Part shown: positions 1-13,601 of the stretch, piece by piece | Layout: every line of letters begins with the position of its first letter | How positions within the stretch are numbered: position 1 is the first letter of the stretch | Assembly (NCBI GenBank): GCA_948146395.1 | Contig: OX411548.1 | Location: forward strand, 62,143,020-62,207,019 | Reading direction: 5' to 3' | Source: Fragum whitleyi | Taxonomy: Eukaryota > Mollusca > Bivalvia > Cardiida > Cardiidae | DNA length: 64,000 nucleotides | Position numbers and translations under genes: made by a program | Notes under the pieces: model-generated | What the model was told of the DNA's origin: nothing | Database searches by the model: none | Seen by the model: only the letters and a program-made list of their open reading frames with translations

Positions 1-1944
1 AAAAAAAAAATCTCCAAGACGTTTTGGCTTTCTCTTTTGAGAGACTAAATAATTTCAAAGCACAAGTAACGGACGTTTCCATGCGTAGGCATGGGTATAG
101 CGCGATTTTATTAATCCGAATTTAATCCCTGTTATTTGTATGAATAAAAATCTGATTATTCCTTCTCGACTTTGAACGTGCTTTCGTTGAGCCCCTGATG
201 AAGAAACATTGAGTTTCGAAAGGGCTAGGGTTATAAAATGATAATCCTTTACTTAAACACCGTTAGAACAAAACTATTTCTCATATTTATTTAATCATTC
301 AACTGTTCTTGTTTTCATTTGAATCCAGTGATACAGAAAGTAATTACGTCGGTATTTTGACCTATCTCCTTGTATATATGACAAAAAAAAAATAAAATAA
401 AATAAAAAACTCATGATAGGCCAATGCGACAGATGTTTTTTTTACCTAGTCTTTTGAAAATCATCTAATTGCAGATCAATAGTTTCTGAGAAGTCTATTT
501 AAAAAAATATATTGTGTCATCATAGCCTTTTTGATTACGCGACTGTCCGTAACACAGAAGTAATGTTTCAAAGAAAAGATAATATTCTGAGAGATCGTGG
601 TTCAAGGATTATTTACGTGAAGTTTGGTTGAATTCTGAGGAGCAGTTTCTGACAAGTTTATTCGCGACAGGCAACAGGCTTTTGCATAAATCTAGCTGGA
701 ATTCGTCTATTGAAGATTGACATGAACTGAGAGGGTCAAAAAAGCCACAAACCTGAATCATATAAGATGAGCGAGAAGAAACTTATAACTATAAATGTTT
801 TTTTTTTTTTTTTTCAAAATGTTAACCTAAGAAATTATACATGCCAAGTTTTGTTGAAATTGGCCCCAAATGGTTTGGGATGAGAAGATATCAGAAGGTT
901 TCAAAATCAAAATTATTCCCGCTCTGCCCCGTCAATATGTAATTATCATGCCAATATCATATTTTGGTCAAATTGTCTCAATACATTTTAAGAAATGACA
1001 CCGTAAATATATATGCCAAGTTCGGTTGAAATCGGCTCAGATAGAAGATGTTTAAAGCTACCTGACGACTTCCGACGTACGACAAACAAAAGCTCGTCTC
1101 GAGTATGTTTGCATGTACTTTAGCACATTTGATACAGGTAGTTTTCGTTGCAACGACCCATAGAAAATACATGACAAGTACTATATAAACTTTCTGATGA
1201 TGACTATTTTTGTCTTGTCGAGTCTATTTATGGGCATGTTCTTTAGGTTAAGAGGCCAAACGGACATTTATCTTACTCTACATAGCATTTTTTGAGTGGG
1301 TCAGTATGTCGAGTTTCACGCTATAGGTCAGCTAAAATACGCTAGTTAATCATACTAATTCTTTTAAGGATAGCAACCAAAATGTCGAAAATACAGCTTG
1401 AATAAAGCTGTATTTACGATATTTTGGCCGTCCCTTGGCGATTTATACTTAAGTCAAAAGTTCAGCCAAAGTATAACCAAATGCCTTTAACCTTGTCGAG
1501 AAAGCATAGCACGTTTCGCATGAACCTGCTTCAAAGACCCTCCATTCAACCCACTGAACTCTAAGGCAATGATGTCGTTGCTTAAAGCATTGATAAATAT
1601 ACTGGCCAAAAGTTCTAACCGGCCACTTTAAAAACGACGATAACTTTTATAAATTTTAAAAATTATAACATTTTATTGAAATTTGATGTGTGAATTTTTA
1701 AGCATAATGTACGTAGATTTCCATTATGATTTACCAATGGTTATCAAATTTGGATTTGTAATCAAGGAAAAGCTCAAAAAGCTCTAAATCTTAATAGAGC
1801 TCGGGATATTACACTTTCAACAAATCAAAGTCCGCAAATTGTTACCTGCAACCCAGACCAAGAAAAAAATTGGAAAACATTGTCAATTTTGTGTGACCTT
1901 TGACTACACGAGAAACAGAAAGAATATTAGGCCCGGTAGAATGG
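1..1944. other. Non-coding AT-rich DNA
   Basis: No gene seen. Apart from the mini-hairpin at 1381 there are poly(A)/poly(T) runs (1-10, 798-814) and phrases such as 'gccaagttcggttgaaatcgg' type motifs (840-865, 1014-1034) that recur as remnants of the internally repeated elements. Confidence 0.6.
1381..1425. repeat. Mini-hairpin (CGTAACTACAGCTT family)
   Basis: aatgtcgaaaatacagctt pairs with aagctgtatttacgatattt across a 5-nt loop. Confidence 0.65.
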
Positions 1945-2185
1945 TGTTTAAATTCAACCGCCACACACTCATTCAATTTCATTCCAAATAATTCCAATAT
2001 CACCCATCTTGCCAATTTCTTGCTTAACTGTACTTATTCTTAATTTCGTTCAATTTGGACAAATTATAAACAATGTCTTACAACTTAAATTTCATTCAAA
2101 ACTTTTGCCCGACTTATTCAATTTCATTGCCAATTCACTCTAAAATCTTTCATCTTGTAAATTTCACATTGTTGTAAACTGTACC
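1945..2185. mobile_element. Foldback family B relics
   Basis: Two same-strand right-arm fragments ('cacacactcattcaatttca', 'aaatctttcatcttgtaa', ending gttgtaaactgtacc) of the family seen complete at 31572-31815. Confidence 0.5.
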
Positions 2186-2982
2186 ACATCAATGGAGCGG
2201 TCGGGAATAAACCCAGGGTCATAACCGTTCATTCATTGCCCTAACCGCTGAGTTGTGGAGCATACCTGTTAATCATTGAAGATACTTTATTATGGAAATT
2301 AGTTCATCGTTATTTTCGGCATTAATTAGGCTCCTCTGGTATCCAACTCTTGCTAAACTTATTTTTGCCTGAGGCAAGATGGAAACGGTATGTTGAAGTA
2401 CAAGAGACCCAAGAGGGCCAGTATCGGTCCACTGGTATTGAATGCCATGCAGATCCAAGATGTCCAACACTGAATTGCATTAAAAATATCAAGATTGGAT
2501 ATAGTCGATTTGTAAGTAGAAAATCATAAATTTTGCAAAAAGGCCCCAATTTTCCATGACGTACATGAAGGATAATATTTCAAGCAGCTTAAATGTGCCC
2601 ATAGTCATATAATTAGCAACACTTTATTTTACGTAAAATTTGTCAATAAATGTACAAGCTGTGATAAAAAGAAGTGTTTCATCACAAATGCCCCCTTTTC
2701 CATAACGCAGTATCATTTCACCCAAAATTAAAGAAAGTCGAAAGAGCATATCCTAAAGATCATTCTTGAGAAGTTCGGTTGAATTCTGACTGGTAGTTTC
2801 AGTAAAGAAGATCTGTTTTATATTGCGTCATATGGGACCCTTTCTTTGGTGACCCGACAACCCATAGCACAAAACTTTAATGCAAGGCTACTAAGAATTC
2901 TACTTTCTTCACAATCTTTTATACCTGATAAGTTGCAAACGAAAATATTTGAAACCAAAATCATCCGCGACCGCTATTATAT

Positions 2983-3220
2983 GAGCCTGTGCATGAGTTT
3001 TCCAACAATTTCGTGTGTAATTGATGTACAGACGTTGAGCAGCCTGGACAATCACACAGTGAATTAAAACTATTCTTTGATTTTTAACAGAGACTTAAGG
3101 TCCGGACATATCTACTGAGCACATAGTGAAGACTCGGATCAGACTGTGTTGATGCACAGTCTGATCCGAGTCTTAGAGTGGTGCACATGAGAAATTGTTG
3201 GTAATGTCACGCACAGGCTC
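2983..3220. mobile_element. Foldback family C element with internal hairpin
   Basis: Ends gagcctgtgcatgagttttc / gtaatgtcacgcacaggctc are complementary. Inside, gactcggatcagactgtg (3131-3148) and its exact complement (3155-3172) form an 18-bp perfect stem with a 6-nt loop. Confidence 0.75.
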
Positions 3221-3229
3221 AAATTTAAG

Positions 3230-5350
3230 TCCTGTGATCGCTTATACATGTGTTTAAACACTCATACCCCTGTACATGATTTTTAGAAAATCATAAAACG
3301 ACAATTTGGAAACCATATCATATTTGTGACGCGAATGACTTTTGGTTGTTTTTAATTTTAATTGTCAGATCATTTTTATTCTAATAACTCTTCTGACATT
3401 TATGTTTAAGGTTCATGTAAAGTGTTTGGGACCCAACATTAAGGGGACTTCATTTGCCAAGAAAAAGTAGTATGTCCAGGTATTTTATATAATAAAAAAT
3501 GAAGCTTTTTATGACCACAATCAGTTAAGCAACATAAGGCTGCCATAACTATAGCAGTATAGCTAAACATTTTGGAAAAGGGTATTTTTGTACAGAACAA
3601 GCAACTGCATGACGGTACGATAAACTACGCTCATATTTTTACAAAATTCAGTCTAAAGTACTGTCAAGGTTCTACTACAACCGTTGGTGTAAAACTTGGG
3701 ACCTAACACGAAGTTATGCAAGCAATTTATTTTGACATAATCTATAAACACATATGTCAGTTATGTCATTCTATTTTTTTAAACGTGTAGTTATATGTGA
3801 GGTATGGTGTGTCAGCCCAACTTAAATGGACATTTATAGTTTATATACCTGTAAGGATATTAAGCAATATATCAATTTCTATTTAACAAATTGATAATAT
3901 ATACTTCTTTGTAATAGATCATTGACTTCAAAAAACTATAATTTTAAATAAATCTCAGAAAATATACGATATTATGGTGTGATGTTGCACCATACGAAAA
4001 CAGATCAAACCGGTTTGACATGTATGTTGACAAAATAAATGGAAATTGTAAAAGAAAATCATTTGTACGTATCATTTCATTAGTCAAAGAGCTGAACAGA
4101 ATTAAGACAAGATATAATAAGAAGTACGAACATTCTTAATTTTGATGCAAGCTTAACAAGATCAAAGCGAATCTTCGACAATAATAATTAAAGTAGCATC
4201 CACTTTGAAAAAGATTGTACTAGAACTAAATGTAAGACATAATAAACACAAACCTGTCGATCCATCTTGCAAAAACTGAATAAAATTATTTTTCAAGTGC
4301 ATCCGTTCAAAATAAGCTGTTATTTACGACGTTGTTTCTGCCATTCACTCATTCATACGTTATTCCTCGGCTATTATTTTGATATATATGTTCCTTTTCT
4401 TGGTCCTACGACGTCATGAAACTTTAAAATTGAATTGCCTTAAATCACTTGAACATGTAATTGAAAAACATTTGAGTTTGATGCTTTATTGTGAGCAATA
4501 TAAATACTAAGCCATAGCCCTTCCACAAAAAGTCTGGACTCTAAATAGTTAGAGAATATCTGTTTATTTGGCCCGAATTTGATCTCTGTTGAAAAACGCT
4601 TAATTGACAATTACGAAAATATTTTATCATTTAACAAAATATATATTACATTTAATACCGTTTGTTATTCATTCATATGAAAGCACGTGCAAGGCCGAGA
4701 CGGAATAGTCAGATTTCTATACGTCTAAATAGCAGTGGGGTCAGATTCGGGTAAATGAAACCGCGCTATAAGTTGTCTGATAATCGGATGTCCAATCCAT
4801 GCTTCATCTGTTTGTATCGATTCGTGTTGATAATGGCGTCCGATATTTGATCTCTCAACTTACTTACCATTTTGTGTTAATGGACAAATAAATCTGCATC
4901 ATTGTTTCGTTAACACTCAGAAATCATTGATTAAGTTCTTATTATGAATTAAAGGCAAAATAAGTTAATATTATTTGTTTCCATCAATTTTCGTGTATAA
5001 TGATTGGCTGAAAAATTTGTTTTGTTCCCCAATGAAATTTTGATTACCCAGCCACTTTGCCTGCTTCCACACAAAGTAGTTCCATAAGAAACTCATTTTT
5101 GATTATTTATTAATTTATACATTTTTTATTCTTGATAAGATATTAAGACTGCGTTTGTTGTTTTCATGAAGGTATGAAACCAAAAGTCTATCACACTTAT
5201 AGATGAATCCGCTTTGCGTATTCATATGGTGTAATTAGGTTTTAAGTTTCATTCCTTCCCTGAAATGAACAAATTCTCTCTTCATCTCTTAAAAAAAATA
5301 GTACATGTATGCGAAGCTTACTGCGACATTTCTTTTATGTCATTGTTTTC
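3230..5350. other. Intergenic, nothing recognised
   Basis: AT-rich with no coding signal, no clear terminal repeats and no RNA gene that I can see. Confidence 0.6.
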
Positions 5351-5354
5351 ATTT

Positions 5355-6282
5355 AACAAGAGATGTCAGCGGATAGCGTAGCTCGCCCAAACTGCTGCTT
5401 GTCACAAACAGCACTTGACCAAAGATCTAAGTTCAAGGTCAATATTTTTTGTTTAAGTCCATGATCTAATTTATATCGGTCTGATTTACAATAAGAAAGA
5501 AATAAAGGTATAATGGCCATAGGTTTAAAGCACTCAGAAAATAAAAGCAAGGTTAATTTTTTTTGAAAAAGTTTTTATAAGTACATAAAAGGTCATGGTC
5601 AAATTATCAAGGACCTTGGTTACTGGTGAAAACCTATCACCTGGTGAGTTTGTGTATGAAGTTGTGATGTCCCTTGGTAATAACACTCAGAAAATGTAAG
5701 CAATGTTAAAATTTTTGTTAATTTTTTTCTAATTCCATAAAAGGTCAAGGTCAATGTCAAAATTTTTAAGGACCTTGGTAAGCAGTGAAAGCCTATCACC
5801 TAGTGAGTGCGAATATAAAGTTATGATCTCCCTAGGTAAAACAATCAGAAAATATAAGCAAGGTTATAGTTTTTTGGGTTACAGTTTTTGGTAAAAATTT
5901 TTGTAAGCCCATTCAAAGTCACGGTCAAAATGTCAAGGCACTTGGTCTCTGGTGTAAGCATATCACCAGGTGAGTGCATATATGAAGTAATGATGTCCCA
6001 AGGTAAAGCATTCAGAAAATAAAAGCAAAGTTTTTTTCGGTTAAAGATTTTGTTAAAGTTTTTTTAAAAGGGTCAAGGTCAATGTCTCAATTGTATTTTG
6101 ACACGGGTGCTTGTCTTAAATGAAAGCCCATATGAGTGTTTATATGAAATATAAGCCTCTAGGATTAATAATGATAGAAATAAAAAAAAACTTTAACCAA
6201 ATGCTGACGCCGACGCCGACATCCGAGGGTATGACAATAGCTCCTCCGAGACTTTTGTCCCGGTCGAGCTATAAAAGCACAT
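5355..6282 (+). mobile_element. Interspersed element with about 150-bp internal repeats
   Basis: Starts with aacaagagatgtcagcggat and gtagctcgcc; ends with gacgccgacgccgac, gctcctccgagacttttg and ggtcgagctat. Between them at least four degenerate units carry 'aaggtcaaggtcaaaatg', 'cctatcacctggtgagtg' and 'gatgtcccttggtaa' (near 5590, 5750, 5920 and 6065). No coding frame. Confidence 0.6.
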
Positions 6283-6610
6283 CAAACGGTTTGTTTAACT
6301 GTCCTATTTTCAAAATAATTACCGCGCAAGTATATAGACAAATAAACCTATAAACCTCTTTTGGAGTGTGAAGTAAACAGGATCTACGTCATAATAATAA
6401 CTCAAAGTCTGAAATCCCAGACTGCGTTGAAGACCTATATGTATGCTTATTCACATAAAAATTGAGGTGGGCAATGGCGTAGAAACATGCCTATATATCT
6501 TAACATAATAAAAACAGAATGAAGGCGAGGGAAATAAATCTGCAGCATGCATCCTTTCGACATTTGTCTCCCACCGATAGGTGAATAATTGTAAATTTAA
6601 ATTGGAAAGG

Positions 6611-7755
6611 GAAACAATAGAACCATGATGATCCTAGATCGCTCACCTGAGTCTACTTGACCACAGAGACATCACATGAATTAGATTGGCAGAGGTCCAG
6701 TTCTAAGGAGGTAATTTTTAACCTTTTTTCATTGCTCTGCATTGATGTCATAGAAATTAATTGTTGAAAGATTACCTACTTTGTTTCTATTTAATGTTGG
6801 AAACACATGGATCTAAATGCAACAAACATTTCTAGGCTGTATATATTCTGCTTTCAAGGAAAGGCAAAAAGATCTACACGTATAAAGATTTCATTCTGTT
6901 TCTTTGTAAAATTGGATGTGCCCAGGATGAGCTAAAATTTGATCCCAGGGGCATATGAACAAACTTAATAATGGTTCATTAGATGATGTTACATACCTAA
7001 AAAGAAAGCTGTGTGCCTCATGATTTCCAGATGAAAATTTTCAAGATTTTCTTCTTTATTTCTATGTAAAAAGAATGTATCCGGGCGGAGCCCAAGTATG
7101 ATCCCAGGTGCAAAATATAAACAAACTTGATAATTGTTCATTAGAATATGCTACATATCCAATATAAAAGTGCCTACCTTCTGGTTTCAAAGAAGAAGAT
7201 TCTTTTTGGAAGATTGCTCTTTGTTTCAATGGAAAACAGGTGGCTCCCAAATATGACCCCAGGAGCATAATATGAACAAACCTGAAAGCCTCCCCCCATT
7301 TGATGCTACATACTTAGTATGAAAGCTGACTGCCTTCTGGTTTCAGAGAAGATTTTTGCTGTTTGTTACAATAAAAAACAGGATGCACCCAGGCGGAGCC
7401 AAAATATGACCCCAGTGGCATGATATGAAAAACTAATCCGAGATCCTCTACGTGATGCTACCTATCAAATATAAAAGCTATCTGCCGCTGGTTTCAGAGA
7501 GAATGATTTTTATAGAATTTCCTTTTTCCCCTTTTTGTTGCCGCGGCTACCACAGATAAGGATGGGTTTCAATTATTTGAACAACTTTGGTGGAGCCTGT
7601 CCCACGGAATATCCCTGCCAAGTTCCATCCCATCGGTTAATGAGGAGAAGATATTTATTAAAGAAATAGTGGACGACGCACGGAGCACGACGGACGCCGA
7701 ACATTGGACGATCACAATAGTTCGCTTTGAGCACTTTATACTCAAGTGAGCTAAA
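6611..7755 (-). mobile_element. GCTCACCTGAG-type element, minus strand
   Basis: Read on the minus strand it starts with tttagctcacttgag and a partly paired gctcaaag, passes a cgtccgtcgt-rich leader, contains four units of about 150 bp (near 6913, 7074, 7241 and 7381) and ends with ctcaggtgagcgatctagg, a gatcatcatggttc hairpin and tattgttt. Same ends as the copies at 53-62 kb. Confidence 0.65.
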
Positions 7756-7771
7756 GACATGAATCCATTGT

Positions 7772-7840
7772 TAGGTACCCCAGCATGATGTGACACGATA
7801 TAAACATAAACGCGGCGAAAAACTCCATTCAAACAAACGT
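7772..7840 (+). mobile_element. SINE 3' end fragment
   Basis: Short match to the SINE end (ccattgttaggtaccccag, then gcggcgaaaaactccattca and CAAA), directly beside the end of the minus-strand element at 6611-7755. Confidence 0.55.
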
Positions 7841-8175
7841 ATAGAAATAGAATTAATTATTTCAAGCGCCACAAATAAATGCGTGTTTAGTGTTATTCGT
7901 TACAAAATCGAACTGACAAGCAAACTCAAAACAGAAACAACGATTGATAAAAATGGGATTGTCTTTTAATATAATCCACTATCTATTCATTATAACGATT
8001 AGCTTTAGCACTTAGTATCTAAATTTTGAAACACTACACCTCACATTTTATTATTTTATGAAGTTGGCTATTTGTCACAAACATAGTACATTGTGTAAGT
8101 CAAAACATTTCGCCGTTATATGTCTTAAGTAGGGCTACGGCTTTTGCAAACTGTACTTATATTATGATGTTGTTT

Positions 8176-8240
8176 TTGGAGCCTCCGTCTTAGCGCTGTT
8201 GGTAGCGCGTTGTCATTAAAAAGATGTTATCAAAACCAGA
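8176..8240 (+). mobile_element. tRNA-like SINE head fragment
   Basis: The stretch gcctccgtcttagcgctg then ttggtagcgcg is an A-box-like tRNA half with no matching B box downstream. A relic and not a tRNA gene. Confidence 0.4.
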
Positions 8241-8781
8241 AATGTATGAATGATTTTGTTTACGGTAATTCCTTTTATTTTCGAGATAATTTGAGTCTAC
8301 AAATTCTCAGTTATTTCGTAAGAAGGCTCTCAATGGTATAGCTCATTGCAAATCATCACTTATTTGCAAAAATTAGAGTTAAATACTCAAACTCACGGAC
8401 AGGAGTAAGGAAGAAAGTAGCGTACCTCTAGAGATAATCAGACAATTAATTGTTAAATACTTCTGTTTAGATTGTTTCATTGTCGAGATCTGCATGCCCA
8501 GATCTATGTGTATTATTGGCGCTTTAAATTTGTTTTCTAGACAAAATGGTGGTTTTGGTTTGGGCGTTGAACCTTCCTTTGACATTGTCACAATGAAAAA
8601 AGCAAAATGAAAAGGCAATTTTATAGAACCAGGCGAAAAATCACTAACAGATTCGAAGTCGGATAGGAGGCTTTTGTCCGATAACCTCGGTTTCTTTTAG
8701 ACTCTATGCTTATTTGTTAATCCAAGACTCAAGATGCATAATGAAGTCAATGACTGAGAGACTCAATCGTGAATTAGAGCT

Positions 8782-8912
8782 GCCCTGCGTTAAGGATGAC
8801 AAAACGGTGCAACCTGTTGGAATTTATACTCCGCTTTGCATGCACAGTTCTTTGAAAAGCAGGGTATCAATTGCAAACAGTTTGTGCCATTTTGACATCC
8901 TGAACTCAGGGC
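8782..8912. mobile_element. Foldback element, AGCCCTG family
   Basis: Arms gccctgcgttaaggatgac and gacatcctgaactcagggc are reverse complements around a centre with tactccgctttgcatgc. One of at least six copies in the window. Confidence 0.72.
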
Positions 8913-9980
8913 TGGTTAACATTTGTTCCAGATTAGGTATGAAAGAGATTGACCGGAAAGATGCATTCTCGCAGGGATTCTTACAAAGGTTGGATAGTCT
9001 TTGAGAGGTTACAAATATTGCTGAAAGCCCCTTATATTTTTACCCAATTGGCCAATGAGCAAATGCGTTCTAGGACAAACTTCAAGATATAGATCATGTG
9101 TAGAAAAGTGGGTGAGTAAATGAGACAAAGAATAAATGAGGTTATTTTGACTTTGAAAAATTTAAACCTATTCGCCGACATCATAGTTAGGCCATTTCCC
9201 ACAAAACTGGGCAGGCATGTTCCTTTGGCGAACCATCCCAAAACCGTCCTATGAAATTTTGATTGATCCTTGAATATGGGCGTACTAAAGGCGGGATTAA
9301 TTTTGACCTTGAAATCTTTGAGAATCTTCTCTCCAAGCAATATGTCAATTCAACCAAACTTGGTATGAATATTCCTTAGTCGACCCTTCTCAAAACCTTT
9401 AAATAACACTTTGATTCCCATTTATCTCATTTTTATTCAGTTATGCGATTAAGGGCTTGAATATTTATAGACGACTCAATGAATAAATGTTAAATGCAAT
9501 GACTACTCGTTTAATTTCCTCTATTAATCTCATAACTCATCTATTAATCTTTGAATGATTTCTAATTAAAAAGATTTTATTATCTTCAGCTAAGTTTGAG
9601 AAAGAAATCTTAAGCGGAAACACCTGTGAGGTATGCTGCCTCCGTGCAACATATTATACTGAATGCCCCCGATATATCAATTCGCTGGATAAAAAAACTG
9701 TTTAATTGTTTAAATGTATTTATAAAGATGATTTTATGAATGTGCACCTTGTTGGTAAAGAAATCGATCAAAATGTGCTTCTTAAAGCAGATTAAATGAA
9801 TACAAAAATAAATTAATTTTGACTCGGCCTGCAGAAAAGTGCAAACTGCAATGCGTGAAACAAAATTTCAAAAATATGGAGAGGATGGTAAACATAATTA
9901 TTTCCCCAAAAATGAGTTACTCTGGAAGCTTGGTCACTTAACATAAAAAAGGGTTTGGAGCAACACGTTCGAATGACGCC

Positions 9981-10112
9981 AGCCCTGCCTTCAGTATGAT
10001 AAAACGGTGCAAACGGTTTTCCAATTATACCCCGCTTTGCACACAATTGCATGTGCAAAGCGAGGTATAATTGGAAAACTGTTTCCACGTTTTGTCATCC
10101 TGAACGCAGGGC
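9981..10112. mobile_element. Foldback element, AGCCCTG family (best palindrome)
   Basis: Arms of about 60 bp pair almost completely: agccctgccttcagtatgat with gtcatcctgaacgcagggc, and ataccccgctttgcaca with tgtgcaaagcgaggtat at the loop. No coding capacity; a foldback MITE. Confidence 0.82.
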
Positions 10113-12707
10113 AGAATTCACGGGTTTCGAGAACTATATTGGGCAGCTTAAGACTTTTCTTAGTTCAATGTAGTAGGCCCATCTTTGTGCGACGACTTAC
10201 GAATCAAAACAGATGTTGATGCAAATTATAGTTTAAAGATGACAAATTATTTCCGAATAACTTCATCAATTAAGCTGAATTAACGATGTCTGAATCCTTA
10301 ATCCTTCCGTACACATCCAAAGGCTTGTAACAGCAGCTTTGGTAAACCTGCAGTTACCGGCTTCATGGTATAAATCGACGCTGTAGCTACCAAAATAGTT
10401 AATACTTTCCTAAGTATCTGGTGATAGAAATGCTCAGACACATAAAAAAAACACATGCATTTCCATATTTAGAAAAGCAGGCAATAAATACGCATAACCA
10501 TATTTAGAAACACCTTCCAGATGGCTGCTTGCGGGTTCATTTGGGTTCATTTTTTCCTAACGCAGATTCTTTCTAATTTTCAATAATTCATGATTTTACA
10601 GGTGGAAGACCATAATATTTATTTATGCTATTAGTCCGTCCCAATATCAGACTGAGAGAATATGCTACATTGGTCGTTCATCTACCTAGGACATCATTAC
10701 ATTGTCATAAGTACTTAGCGACATTTCAAATCTAAAAATACTTAATGGTCTAGGGCGGTCCTCTATAAAGTAAATTGTCTTTTGTCTGATGGCATCTATA
10801 ATTTAAATTAACAAAATAAATAAAAAAAAATAAATAAATTAATAAAAATAAACTAAAATAAAATTAAATAATATTTACTGTCGTTTCCATTCAAATTTTA
10901 ATTGGTCCTTTACTATTGTCAAAGGAAAAGCATATTATCTCAAATAAAAACTTTTTACTCGATGAAGTATACAAAAATTGTCTGATTTCCTTGAAAATCA
11001 CAGGATATTTGTATGGTATACAGAAAGATCCTTTTGAAAATTGTAACAATCCAACAGAAAAGACAGAAACGGGGCTTTAAGGATGTTACTCATCTAAGTA
11101 ATCACCCGGCAAACTTCAACCAATCTAAGCATTACGGAAAAGGAAGCTTCCTCATGGCTCTTCAAAAACCACGCGAAAGATTCAATCATGCGTTTTTTAA
11201 AGCAATCAAGGTCCTTTATAAAACTCCTTTGGGAGGGGGGTGTCTGTGATCAGCCAATGGTCAACTTATTAATAGATGATCTTTCCTGAACAAATTGTCT
11301 TGAACTGAAATGGGCCTCCGATTTTTGGTGCAATTTGGCCAAATCAATATTATTTCAGTGCTAGAATCAAACTAAACTCTTTCGCCCAATCAGATTGTCC
11401 GTTACATTTGTGTCGTCCAATCGGCATGCTCACTTTAAAGATTGAATCAGAATGGAAGTCAAGGTTAATAACAACCCCTGGTCATTTGAGGACGAAATTA
11501 AAAACGCGTTTTTTACGGGCAAATGATGATTAATTCTTCATATCCCACCTTCTTAATTGGTTGTAAAACAAATTAATGTAATTAGCTTTAATGAATTATT
11601 AACCCATGGCAAAAGACAAGAGCATTGTCCCGATTGTTTCGGATTAACAAGGGCAATGCTCGAGTTTAGTAATATCGACTGTAGAAATTCCATAATTGGA
11701 TACTGCCGTGCCTTATATTTTTTCCAAAAAGTCTTTTGACATCAAATACAGATTGTAAGCACGAAAAATGCATGTGTATAAATTTGAAGCCAACAAGGAA
11801 AGGTGAAGTTAATATTCATTTACGCAGAGTTAAAACATAATTTTCGTTTTCTGATCAAATACCTGTAATGGTGACGCATAGTAATTACGTTACCTCAAGT
11901 TAAAGCCATTACCTCCAAGGGGAAAACCTCATTGTTTTAACTGTATGGGTAGAAACCAAGGAGTCCAAGCTCAAAGTAAAGAGATTAAAATTTCATAATG
12001 GTCAGAACACTTTAGAAAAGAAAAAAATCTTCCTACAAGCACAAGTTCTCTCCGAGAGAAGATGGTTTTCTTTCAAATTACAACTTAATGCAAGTAAATT
12101 TTATCTACAATAACTTTAGTAGTTCATGCTAGTGAAAAAGACCGTGCATGTACGAGGATTTAAAAGGAAGCCGTCCTTTGCATTAGATAAGTTATTTTGC
12201 AATAAGGAGTTCCAACTGGTGAACAAGGAGTCTCAGACTCCTGGAATCCCTTTAACGCCAAACCCTGCTGCATTTAACTATGTAATGTCTGCAAGGCCAG
12301 TAGTTTCAGTAAATTGCTTTGTCACAATAACTTTCATTAATGTGCTAAAAATATGTTTATGAAATGATTTTACGATCTTAGTTGACCAGACTTGTAATAA
12401 TAATGTAATATAAAATAGTGATCAATCAGACATTTTATCTTGTTGTATAAATACGACCAAGGTGGTCGACTTATCAAAGCCATATTACATTATTCGATTA
12501 GCGCATAGTAACGTGTGGGATGTAATTAATTAAATGTCTTAATTCACCATAAAATCTTTATTTTCAAAGTGCTTGGCGCAAAGAGCTATTTGAGTCTACT
12601 TCATCTGTTTTGATCTTCAAATCAATAGCCACAAGTTGTCATTCTGTAAGAGGCCATGCATACATGGCATTATCCTATTTTGATGTAGTATAAAAATCAA
12701 CCCTAAG
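10113..12707. other. Intergenic
   Basis: A low-complexity AAAT tract at 10798-10875; otherwise unique-looking AT-rich DNA. The open frames at 11013-11249, 11557-11739 and 12126-12362 have no splice context or recognisable domain. Confidence 0.55.
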
Positions 12708-12933
12708 TGATGAACCAAAGGTCTATTTTGTCTATACATGAGATTGACCAAAGGTCAATTTTGTCTATACATGTGATTGACCAAAGGTCATTTTTGTGCA
12801 TACATGTGATTGAACAAAGATCAATTTTGTCTATAAATGTGATTGAACAAAGGTCAATTTTGTCTATACATGTGATTGAACAAAGGTCAGTTTTGTCTAT
12901 ACATGTGCAGGTATAGACAAAATTGACCTTTGG
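12708..12933 (+). repeat. 33-bp minisatellite with an inverted last copy
   Basis: Six units of 'attgaccaaaggtcaatttt' plus 'gtctatacatgtg' (33 bp), then tatagacaaaattgaccttt, the reverse complement of a unit, at 12912-12931. Because 33 is a multiple of three the array stays open in frame as an 11-residue repeat, which is not evidence for a gene. Confidence 0.88.
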
Positions 12934-13601
12934 TAACTCACTGACAGCTGTGCATCTATAGTAATGATCCCAATTACATCTTCCTTACGCCTCAAATATA
13001 CATGTATACAAAAATAACCTTTGGTCCGCGCTAATCTAATTGTAGTACTAGACCAGATTACACGCATATTCAAATAAGCATGAAAACATTTTAAATGGAA
13101 CCTTCCTGTTGAAATACCATTTATTCCCGAACGCGTATGAAAAGAGTCTCATGAAAGAATAACAAACGAACATGTTTGAGAAGTAAAGATGCCTGTAAAA
13201 AAGATGATAAGGCTTAATAACGAAGAAAAGCTACAATATATGTGAGATTCAATGCTATTATGTTTAGCAAACCGTTTAAATATTGTTTGATATATGTAAA
13301 AAGCTGTTTTAAAATACAAAAAGACATAAGCTATTCTGTTCTTTCTAGACAGCCCGAACCCGATTAACCCAGTTGCATCAGTGTCTGGCTCTCAATCTTT
13401 GGGTCGAAAGTTCGATATCGTCTGGCATTTGACAAATGTCATTATGACAAGCATCAATTGTCTCCAATTGGCGGCCAATCATTAGTGCGTCAAAATGAGA
13501 TTGACAGTTGGTGACTCAAGCGACATTTTGAGCATGTACTGGTGTTTGAAACAACAGATGGACATAGGCTGGGGGATATAGAAGAAATCTATTGCTTGAG
13601 C

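Larger units (their letters stand above)
7841..9975. other. Intergenic with two small relics
   Basis: Besides the tRNA-like fragment (8176) and foldback (8782) there is a decayed internally repeated element around 9050-9440 ('ttgaatatgggcgtactaaa', 'caaccaaacttggtatgaa'). No gene. Confidence 0.55.

Noticed and set aside
9813..10219. Pair of similar peptides on opposite strands (METVFQLYLALH, MQTVFQLYPALH)
   Set aside because: Produced by the two arms of the foldback element at 9981-10112, not by related genes.
12707..12916. Repeat-protein-like open frame (IDQRSILSIHV repeated)
   Set aside because: Direct consequence of a 33-bp minisatellite; no promoter, no flanking coding sequence.
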